NCBI GenBank assembly: GCA_016873575.1
Contig: VGWY01000175.1
Location: 1 to 5,447, forward strand
DNA from: Nitrospira sp.
Lineage (GTDB): Bacteria > Nitrospirota > Thermodesulfovibrionia > Thermodesulfovibrionales > SM23-35
DNA: 5,447 nt
Direction of reading: 5' to 3'
Shown here: in pieces, positions 1 to 5,036 of the stretch
How positions within the stretch are numbered: position 1 is the first letter of the stretch
How the letters are laid out: every line of letters starts with the position of its first letter
Program-made: the position numbers and the translations under genes
Notes under the pieces: model-generated
What the model was told of the DNA's origin: nothing
The model's database searches: none
Seen by the model: only the letters and a program-made list of their open reading frames with translations

Positions 1-1
1 C

Positions 2-646
2 ATTCCCATATTTAAACACCTCAGAGAGGCAGAGTTACAAGAGATAGCCTCAAGATGTAAGAATGCCTTTTATAAAAAAGGGGATGTGGTTTTTTACAAG
101 ACCGACCTCAGCACAGACCTTTATATCGTCATTTCAGGAAGACTCAAGGCTGTTCTGGAAGGTGTACATGGGAATGAGATTGTGATTTCTCAATTCGAAA
201 AGGGCAGTTTCTTCGGTGAATTCAGTCTCCTGGATGGAAAGGGGAGGTCAGCAACCATAGTAGCCGATGATTCCTCAGAGATTGCTATCCTGGAACGGGA
301 CGTATTCCTGGATTTGCTCAGAAAAGACTCTAAAATTGCAGTTGAGTTGATGGTTACCCTGGTTGAGAGGTTGAGAAAGGCAGACGAGATGATTGAGTCT
401 TTAGCCTTTCTTGAAGTGAGTGAGAGGCTTATGAAGATTTTCCTCGACGTTGCACAGGGAGAAGGGAAAAAGGACAGCGGCTGCTTGAGGATTAAAAGAT
501 TGACCCACAGGGAACTTGCTGCACGGATTGGTTCATCGAGAGAGGCTGTTTCAAAGTGTATGAAGATGCTAACCTCAAAAGGTCTTGTCAAAGAGATTGA
601 AGGGTATATCCTGATTACCCGGCAGGATGGAATGAAATATTTATAA
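2..646 (+). CDS. Crp/Fnr-family transcriptional regulator (5' end outside the window)
   Basis: This is a cytoplasmic DNA-binding regulator. The frame is open from base 2 to the TAA at 644-646, giving 214 visible residues. The first residues (IPIFKHLREAELQEIA) match the usual start of the family, so only about 10-20 residues are missing. The GTG at base 86 falls inside the effector domain and is not the real start. Visible residues 1 to about 115 form a cyclic-nucleotide-type beta-roll. The phosphate-binding cassette reads FGEFSLLDGKGRSAT, with Glu73, Arg82 and Ser83 in the positions that contact cAMP in E. coli CRP. A dimerisation helix follows, then a winged helix-turn-helix at about 167-196 whose recognition helix is SSREAVSKCMKML. 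No Fnr-type N-terminal cysteine cluster is visible. The family assignment is firm. The ligand (cAMP, another nucleotide or none) and the targets are not known from sequence. No terminator is seen after it, and 192 bp of regulatory-looking DNA separates it from the next gene. Confidence 0.93.
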   Translation: MPIFKHLREAELQEIASRCKNAFYKKGDVVFYKTDLSTDLYIVISGRLKAVLEGVHGNEIVISQFEKGSFFGEFSLLDGKGRSATIVADDSSEIAILERDVFLDLLRKDSKIAVELMVTLVERLRKADEMIESLAFLEVSERLMKIFLDVAQGEGKKDSGCLRIKRLTHRELAARIGSSREAVSKCMKMLTSKGLVKEIEGYILITRQDGMKYL

Positions 647-674
647 CCCAGCATTTTCTCTATTTTCTACCAGA

Positions 675-692
675 AATTTTCGGGGAATTTTC
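675..692. repeat. AATTTTC direct repeat with 11-bp period
   Basis: AATTTTC occurs at 675-681 and again at 686-692, one helical turn apart, just upstream of the TTGACA hexamer at 695-700. The position suits an activator site or an AT-rich UP-like element. It is short and AT-rich, so chance is possible. Confidence 0.35.
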
Positions 693-694
693 AC

Positions 695-723
695 TTGACA
701 TTCATGATGCCATGTGAGATATT
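695..723 (+). promoter_or_regulatory. Candidate sigma70 promoter for the lipoprotein pair
   Basis: A perfect -35 hexamer TTGACA lies at 695-700. After a 17-bp spacer comes GATATT at 718-723, which matches 4 of 6 positions of the -10 consensus. Transcription would start near 730, giving a leader of about 110 nt before the ATG at 839. Both direct repeats with 11-bp periodicity flank this promoter. No start site can be proven from sequence alone. Confidence 0.55.
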
Positions 724-728
724 TAAGC

Positions 729-750
729 TAAGAACATATTAAGAACATAT
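729..750. repeat. Perfect tandem 11-bp repeat, probable operator
   Basis: TAAGAACATAT is present twice, head to tail and without mismatch, at 729-739 and 740-750. Tandem 11-bp units are the typical binding arrangement for OmpR/PhoB-type response regulators, whose subunits bind in the same direction one helical turn apart. The unit itself does not match the classical PhoB box. The pair covers the predicted start of the 695-723 promoter, which would favour repression. It also overlaps the -35 to -10 zone of the alternative TATAAT at 748-753, which would favour activation. Its role as an operator is inference; the repeat is directly visible. Confidence 0.55.
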
Positions 751-753
751 AAT
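748..753 (+). promoter_or_regulatory. Alternative -10 hexamer (TATAAT)
   Basis: A perfect TATAAT lies 85 bp upstream of the ATG at 839. No good -35 hexamer sits 16-18 bp before it: that zone reads around AAGCTA. It would therefore need an activator, for which the overlapping 11-bp repeats are a natural candidate. In AT-rich DNA a lone TATAAT can arise by chance. Confidence 0.3.
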
Positions 754-765
754 GAAAATAATACA

Positions 766-824
766 CTTAAAAATGGGGGGATTTTTAGGTGAAAATATCT
801 AAATAACTAAATATCTAATCTAAA
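766..824 (+). promoter_or_regulatory. Presumed 5' leader: G6-loop hairpin and 8-bp tandem repeats
   Basis: Bases 766-774 can pair with 781-789 (one T-G pair) to form a weak, mostly AT stem closed by a GGGGGG loop. Three 8-bp units follow head to tail: ATATCTAA (795-802), ATAACTAA (803-810) and ATATCTAA (811-818), then TCTAAA. The ribosome binding site of the next gene (AAAGGGGG, ending at 834) comes directly after. The G6 loop resembles this binding site and could act as a decoy or as a site for an RNA-binding protein; that is speculation. No known riboswitch consensus, including the GEMM c-di-GMP type, was recognised. Confidence 0.3.
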
Positions 825-838
825 AGAAAGGGGGATGT

Positions 839-3337
839 ATGAGAAGCTTTAAAAAATATCTTTTACCCATCGCTCTCTTCAGCGCTCTTGCCCTCATCCT
901 TGTAGGATGTGGTGGTGGAGGTGGCGGTGGAACAACCACCACGGGTGGTGGAGGAGGTACAACTTCCTCATCAGTGCAAATATCAGGCCTTGTTGGAAGT
1001 GGTGGTGCTGGCGGTGCAAGTGTTTCAAAGGCTCAGACTCCAACAGAAAATCCCATGGCGAATGCTATTGTCGAGATAACCGCATATGATAAGAATAGCA
1101 ATCTGACAGGGAGCGCAACCACAACTTCACTTTCAACAGGAGTTTTTAACGCCAATATCAACCTGAGCAATAATGGCGGTTACCTTGTTGTTACTGTGAA
1201 AAGGACAGGCTTTGCGGATTACAGCAAGAGGATAGATTTCGAAACACCCTCTGATGTGAACATTTCTGCAATACTGAATGCTGTTGCAACAGCTATAATC
1301 CCTGTAAGCGGAAACAGTGTAACCGTCTCTTCGACCGGCAAGGAGGTTGTAACGATTGCCGTGTTTAAAAATAAGAAAACAGGGAAGCAATCCATCGTTA
1401 CAGGGAGCAAGGTAGCTATTATGAAGCAGAATGGAACGCCTCCTGATCTGGAGATAGAGATCCCGACAAGCTCTCTTACAGGTGTTACTTCGCTCAAGGC
1501 TGACTTGAATTCTTTTGATCCTAATACAGACGCCTCAAGCTTTCCGGGCCAGTACAAAGATGACAAAGGAAATCAAATTGTCTCGCTTGGTTTTGATTAT
1601 ATCAATCTGACAACAAATAGTGGTGAAAATCTTGGTGTAGCAACAACGAAGGCAATAAAGCAGGGCAAACTCACCAAGGCACAGGCAACGGGAACATATA
1701 TAACAAGATGGATTGGCAGCACAAGCTGCTCCACCCTTTTAAAAGACTATTGCATAGGTTCAGCATCGGATAACTCTTTGTGTAGCGGATTAACTGTAGC
1801 GGAAAAGGCAGGTTTCAATGTCCCTGTCTATACATATAATCCCACTAATGGCACATGGATTATGCTCGGTATCGGGACAATTGATAAGGATGGTGACGAT
1901 TCTATCGAGACACTTGGTAATGCTGGGGATGATGACAATGCTGACGGTACACCTGATGACCTCGCTACCGATCTGAATGCTGATGGTAAAATCAATGAAG
2001 AGGACTATAAGCAACAGTGCACGACGAATAACGGTGAGTATCTTAGAATCCTTGTAAGCAATGAGGACTTCATCAGACAATGGTGGAACCTTGATTATCC
2101 TCTAACCTTTGAGCTGCCAAAAGAGATTTGTATTGAAAAGAAATTCGTATCAGGTGGACAACCTGTTGAAGGTATCTGGGTCGAACTTTATGATGATGAC
2201 TATGATCCTCAATCATTCAATTATGCATGGGGTACTACCGGTTCTGATGGAAAGGTGAAATTAAAAGTAGCTCTTACAAATAACGCTGATACAGACAGAC
2301 AGGCAACCCTTTATTACTGGGATTATATCAATGATCAGGAAGGAACTGAAACCGTTACCCTTGGAGATTCACCAAATTGCACTTCCAAGACAAATACAAT
2401 AACCAAACAGGCTGCATGTCAGGTAGAAGGGTATGTGAAAGACGATACAGGGAAGGCCATAGCTGACCAGTACGTCGCCATCTATAGTTCAGCTCCGTAT
2501 TATTACAACGATACGAATACAAACAGCAATGGTTACTTCAAGATGGATGCACGGTGTAATACGATTCAGGACGTATATGTTGGATGGGACTGGCAGCCGA
2601 AGAAGCGGTTTAATCCGAATAATAATAAAAACGATTATCCTACCAGTGAACAGAATGACAATGGAACGCTTGTTACGCTTACAGATGTTGTCTTTGAAAA
2701 CCAGGCCCCATACGCTTATGGCTGGATTTATGCAGAATCTATTTTTGCAGGTGATTCCGTTGGAGTTGAGGTATGGGGATGGGATAACGAATGTGATGCA
2801 CCATTGAACTGGACAATTAAGAGCAATAGCACTACCCTTAAATCTGGAACATGGAATGATTGCTGGGGAGACTCCTATCAAGAGATAAGTTTTCCTAACG
2901 AAGGTACTTACCCAGTCACCGTAAGTGTTACAGACTCTAAGGGGAAAACCGGTACAGCAGATATTGGAACAGTATATGTTTCAGGTGCTGGTGCTAATCA
3001 GTCTCCTGTCATATACTATGCTGATACAGATAATTACTTGCCTGCAAAGAATACCGGGATAACACTCTGGGGTGGTGCATACGACTGGGACAGCGCCAAT
3101 CTGACAACAAAGTGGTATGCTGATGGCGTAGCAATCCCGAACTGTTCTGATAGTTCCAATGAATACTGGATAGAAACAGCATGTACATATACGACACCAA
3201 ATGTGGATGGCAAACTTATCCCCATAAAGTTTGAGGTTTCCGATGGAACTAACACGGTTTCCTGGGAATTTGAGATCTATGTGGGTGGTGTCCCAGGAGA
3301 ATTTAATATTATAATCCAGAAGAAAGGCAAACGGTAA
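839..3337 (+). CDS. Large multidomain outer-surface lipoprotein with PKD/Ig-like and EF-hand-like segments
   Basis: An exported, lipid-anchored protein of 832 residues. Residues 1-23 form a signal peptide with a KK n-region and hydrophobic core. The lipobox is LVGC with Cys24. Gly at +2 argues for the outer membrane if E. coli Lol rules apply. A Gly/Thr/Ser-rich tether covers 25-45. Residues about 46-150 look like a carboxypeptidase-regulatory-like beta-sandwich, and 529-610 is a clearer copy (VEGYVKDDTGKAIAD, then NSNGYFKMD). Residues about 431-525 may be a further Ig-like domain. An acidic segment at 349-389 ends in a canonical EF-hand loop (DLNADGKINEED, 378-389), so calcium binding is likely. 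Two PKD/Ig-like domains lie at about 621-715 and 720-818, each with a possible disulfide (Cys652-Cys675, Cys769-Cys782). No catalytic motif was found; a structural, adhesive or polymer-binding role is inference. AAAGGGGG, 4 nt before the ATG, is the ribosome binding site. Confidence 0.9.
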   Translation: MRSFKKYLLPIALFSALALILVGCGGGGGGGTTTTGGGGGTTSSSVQISGLVGSGGAGGASVSKAQTPTENPMANAIVEITAYDKNSNLTGSATTTSLSTGVFNANINLSNNGGYLVVTVKRTGFADYSKRIDFETPSDVNISAILNAVATAIIPVSGNSVTVSSTGKEVVTIAVFKNKKTGKQSIVTGSKVAIMKQNGTPPDLEIEIPTSSLTGVTSLKADLNSFDPNTDASSFPGQYKDDKGNQIVSLGFDYINLTTNSGENLGVATTKAIKQGKLTKAQATGTYITRWIGSTSCSTLLKDYCIGSASDNSLCSGLTVAEKAGFNVPVYTYNPTNGTWIMLGIGTIDKDGDDSIETLGNAGDDDNADGTPDDLATDLNADGKINEEDYKQQCTTNNGEYLRILVSNEDFIRQWWNLDYPLTFELPKEICIEKKFVSGGQPVEGIWVELYDDDYDPQSFNYAWGTTGSDGKVKLKVALTNNADTDRQATLYYWDYINDQEGTETVTLGDSPNCTSKTNTITKQAACQVEGYVKDDTGKAIADQYVAIYSSAPYYYNDTNTNSNGYFKMDARCNTIQDVYVGWDWQPKKRFNPNNNKNDYPTSEQNDNGTLVTLTDVVFENQAPYAYGWIYAESIFAGDSVGVEVWGWDNECDAPLNWTIKSNSTTLKSGTWNDCWGDSYQEISFPNEGTYPVTVSVTDSKGKTGTADIGTVYVSGAGANQSPVIYYADTDNYLPAKNTGITLWGGAYDWDSANLTTKWYADGVAIPNCSDSSNEYWIETACTYTTPNVDGKLIPIKFEVSDGTNTVSWEFEIYVGGVPGEFNIIIQKKGKR
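911..958 (+). repeat. GGN low-complexity tract encoding a poly-Gly tether
   Basis: Directly after the lipobox Cys codon (908-910), seven Gly codons are followed by four Thr and five Gly codons, encoded mainly by GGT and GGA. The DNA is a run of closely spaced GG doublets and also allows GGTGG/CCACC pairing (926-930 with 936-940). Units are 3 bp, so slippage would change tether length without shifting the frame. Confidence 0.7.
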
Positions 3338-3345
3338 AAATACAT

Positions 3346-3370
3346 AGGGCAGGGCATTTGCCCTGCCCTT
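3346..3370 (+). terminator. Intercistronic GC-rich hairpin (weak terminator, attenuator or mRNA stabiliser)
   Basis: AGGGCAGGGC (3346-3355) pairs perfectly with GCCCTGCCCT (3360-3369) around an ATTT loop, giving a 10-bp mostly GC stem. Only TTATAAC follows, so the T-tract is poor for intrinsic termination. It sits in the 54-bp gap between the two lipoprotein genes. The second gene has its own strong ribosome binding site but no obvious promoter in the gap. Partial termination or protection of the upstream mRNA 3' end fits best. Full termination cannot be excluded. Confidence 0.6.
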
Positions 3371-3391
3371 ATAACAGAAAGGAGGTTTTAG

Positions 3392-4702
3392 ATGAGAAAG
3401 TTCTTGAAATTATTTATATTGCTTATGCTACCACTAATAGCCCTATATGGTTGTGGAAGTAGCAGTGTCAGCGATACAAAGGCAGGGATTACAAAAACAG
3501 GCAATCTCGTTGTTTCTGCCAAGTTCCCACAGAATGGGCAGAAAGGGCAGATAGGGACGGCGTTTATTGATGAAGATACATATTATATTATGGTTACGGT
3601 AACTGACGCAGCAGGCGATGACTATATTTTAGACCTCACACCTGAAAATAATACCGGTACAGTTCCCAATATACCTGTTGGACAGATATATATAACCATT
3701 AATACATGGGATTCACAGGACAATAATCTCGATTATCTTGAATTGGCCGGAACAATTGTTGAAGGTAACAATACCCTGACTGCAACATTATTAAGAGGAA
3801 ACTGGCAACTGGTTGATGACTTTGAGACCCCTTCACCGGTATCAATTCAACTTAACAAGACTCTCTCTGCTGATACAACCACGATTACAGATTTCTCACT
3901 CATCACTTCAGGGTACGGATATGCTTCAGCGAAAAAGGCAGCCATTGACTTGGAAGAGGAATTTGGAGTATCCATATACGATATAATTGCCTTTGGCTCG
4001 GGTTTTTCATTGGACTATTGTGATAGTACTGAGTACTGCATCGGTTATGAAGGCGTTTCTTATTACAACCAGTTTGCAGGACCGAGCACTACTAATAATG
4101 CACTGAATTCCGACGAAGGCATGCCACTTGAGCCAGATACACAATATCCGATTCCAGAAGAAGCGGACTCAAACAGGACAGCAGTATTTTCCGGAATTAT
4201 TCCTCCCGAGGGCGAGTTCTCCGACCCTGATGCTTTAAACTACTTCAATACAAGGGTGACAGGTGCAAACACTATAGAAGGAACTCTCATTGAAATGCTT
4301 ATAAAAAGTGAGACAGATTCGGTGCAATGTTTTGATGTTAATGGTGTTACCACACCGGAACCCGGTGACAGCAATGTACTTATTACCTGTCCATTTCCAC
4401 AAGGCCAAAGTGTAAAGAAGGCTATTAACAAATCAATAGTTAAGGCGTTAACTCAGAGATCTGGTGTTAAGAGGTCAGCACCTGATCAAGAGGGCTGTTT
4501 CCGTAACATTCAGACATCAGATTCATATTCCAATACTGTGAACGTTTATGATCTTAACCAAGATGGTCAGAATGATCCGATGAATATAGTTTCAAGTTTT
4601 GGGTGGACAGGTGATGCATGTGTACATCCATTTAAGGCACTCGGAAGCCAGCTTCCTCCGGAACATCTCGATTTGATGGTTGCAAAGAAGGCAAAGAAGT
4701 AG
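3392..4702 (+). CDS. Lipoprotein of unknown function, second gene of the pair
   Basis: A 436-residue exported protein that I do not recognise as a named family. Residues 1-20 form a signal peptide (MRKFLKLF n-region, long hydrophobic core) with lipobox LYGC and Cys21 followed by Gly. Residues about 38-135 look like a beta-sandwich of the fimbrial/Ig-like kind often seen at the N-terminus of such lipoproteins (NLVVSAKFP, then NIPVGQIYITI and EGNNTLTATLLRG). The rest is acidic and rich in Tyr, Asn and Asp, with six cysteines after the lipobox; two are close together (Cys210, Cys216). Near the C-terminus DLNQDGQND (387-395) resembles half of an EF-hand loop, echoing the calcium-type segment of the upstream gene. 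The tail is Lys-rich (VAKKAKK). The start is clear: AAAGGAGG ends 6 nt before the ATG. It lies 54 bp after the upstream lipoprotein gene, same strand, and is followed by a strong terminator, so the two probably form an operon. No catalytic motif is visible. Confidence 0.85.
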   Translation: MRKFLKLFILLMLPLIALYGCGSSSVSDTKAGITKTGNLVVSAKFPQNGQKGQIGTAFIDEDTYYIMVTVTDAAGDDYILDLTPENNTGTVPNIPVGQIYITINTWDSQDNNLDYLELAGTIVEGNNTLTATLLRGNWQLVDDFETPSPVSIQLNKTLSADTTTITDFSLITSGYGYASAKKAAIDLEEEFGVSIYDIIAFGSGFSLDYCDSTEYCIGYEGVSYYNQFAGPSTTNNALNSDEGMPLEPDTQYPIPEEADSNRTAVFSGIIPPEGEFSDPDALNYFNTRVTGANTIEGTLIEMLIKSETDSVQCFDVNGVTTPEPGDSNVLITCPFPQGQSVKKAINKSIVKALTQRSGVKRSAPDQEGCFRNIQTSDSYSNTVNVYDLNQDGQNDPMNIVSSFGWTGDACVHPFKALGSQLPPEHLDLMVAKKAKK

Positions 4703-4720
4703 GATTTTATTTTTGTTTCT

Positions 4721-4754
4721 AAAGGGTGGGGTAATAATCCCACCCTTTTTTTTT
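4721..4754 (+). terminator. Strong intrinsic terminator
   Basis: AAAGGGTGGG (4721-4730) pairs perfectly with CCCACCCTTT (4739-4748) across an 8-nt loop, and a run of nine T (4746-4754) follows. It lies 18 bp after the stop codon of the second lipoprotein gene and ends the lipoprotein transcription unit. Confidence 0.92.
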
Positions 4755-4755
4755 A

Positions 4756-4811
4756 CATGAATGCTGGTTGAAAACTCCGACTTTTAGTCGGAGATGAAAG
4801 CCAGCTTTATG
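4756..4811. mobile_element. Hairpin 1, IS200/IS605-type end or remnant
   Basis: The inner stem CTCCGACT (4775-4782) pairs perfectly with AGTCGGAG (4786-4793) around a TTT loop. An outer imperfect stem joins GCTGG (4763-4767) to CCAGC (4801-4805) and extends outward through CAT/ATG to 4756 and 4811. A stem closed by CT-TTT-AG is the hallmark of the subterminal hairpins that Y1 (TnpA) transposases of IS200/IS605 elements recognise. The tetranucleotide TTAC, a known target of some members of this family, lies at 4753-4756, at the end of the terminator T-run. No transposase or TnpB gene is present, so this would be a relic or a miniature element. Confidence 0.45.
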
Positions 4812-4832
4812 AAAAAATGTTTTCCTTGCATG

Positions 4833-4861
4833 GAAGCCCCGACTTTTAGTTGGGGAGCTTC
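4833..4861. mobile_element. Hairpin 2, related to hairpin 1
   Basis: CCCCGACT (4837-4844) pairs with AGTTGGGG (4848-4855, one G-T pair) around a TTT loop. GAAG (4833-4836) and CTTC (4858-4861) add an outer stem with a small bulge. The core CCGACTTTTAGT is shared with hairpin 1, 62 bp upstream, in the same orientation. The pair could be the two ends of a non-autonomous IS200/IS605-derived element of roughly 110 bp, or two separate remnants. The same kind of hairpin also ends TnpB guide-RNA scaffolds, but no tnpB is adjacent here. Confidence 0.45.
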
Positions 4862-4887
4862 ACTTATGATACGAGGTATGCATTTTT

Positions 4888-4958
4888 CGTTATGCCCGCG
4901 AAAGCGGGTATCCAGAAGTCTTTGAAAATACTGGATTCCCGTTTTCACGGGGATGACA
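4888..4958. repeat. 71-bp inverted-repeat element with two GC hairpins
   Basis: Two 28-nt arms (4888-4915 and the reverse complement of 4931-4958) match except at about six positions and are separated by 15 nt. Each arm is itself a hairpin: CCCGC-GAAA-GCGGG at 4895-4908, and on the other side CCCGT-TTTC-ACGGG at 4938-4951, which reads as a GAAA loop on the minus strand. ATCCAG/CTGGAT closes the centre. This matches the form of dispersed palindromic repeats common in many proteobacterial and Nitrospirota intergenic regions. Its mover and role are unknown. It could also act as a bidirectional barrier to transcription. Confidence 0.7.
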
Positions 4959-4990
4959 GAGCAATAAAATATAATTCATTGATATATTTT

Positions 4991-5029
4991 CACTTATTAT
5001 TAAGTGTGTAACTCTTATTATGATATGAT
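4991..5029 (+). promoter_or_regulatory. Operator-like palindrome and candidate -10 before the protease gene
   Basis: CACTTA (4991-4996) and TAAGTG (5001-5006) form a perfect inverted repeat around TTAT. TATGAT, 5 of 6 to the -10 consensus, occurs at 5019-5024 and 5024-5029. The palindrome covers the zone where a -35 hexamer would lie, and no good -35 is present, as expected for a regulated promoter. A start from the second hexamer would be almost at the ATG (5037), giving a very short or absent leader. The whole stretch is AT-rich, so this is tentative. Confidence 0.3.
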
Positions 5030-5036
5030 AAATATT

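Noticed and set aside
86..646. GTG at 86 as start of the Crp/Fnr gene
   Set aside because: The frame is open back to base 2 and the upstream codons encode the conserved N-terminal part of the effector domain.
190..654. 154-codon antisense ORF opposite the Crp/Fnr gene
   Set aside because: It lies entirely opposite a well-recognised conserved gene and its translation has no recognisable features; the other reverse-strand ORFs over the two lipoprotein genes are rejected for the same reason.
691..718. CRP site from TCAC...GTGA around the promoter
   Set aside because: The half-sites are in the wrong relative orientation and spacing for a TGTGA-N6-TCACA site.
773..802. Nine-codon leader ORF starting at ATG 773
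   Set aside because: No ribosome binding site precedes it, and its start lies in the predicted stem-loop; too short to support.
647..838. GEMM-type (c-di-GMP) or other known riboswitch before the large lipoprotein gene
   Set aside because: None of the conserved motifs could be found in the roughly 110-nt presumed leader.
4794..4925. 43-codon ORF across the palindrome cluster
   Set aside because: It is a translation of repeat DNA (hairpin 1 arm, hairpin 2 and the 71-bp element). GGAG abuts its ATG with no spacing, and such ORFs are commonly miscalled in these repeats.
4703..5036. CRISPR array, tRNA or TnpB guide RNA in the non-coding stretch
   Set aside because: No regularly spaced direct repeats with spacers, no cloverleaf, and no tnpB gene or remnant next to the hairpins.
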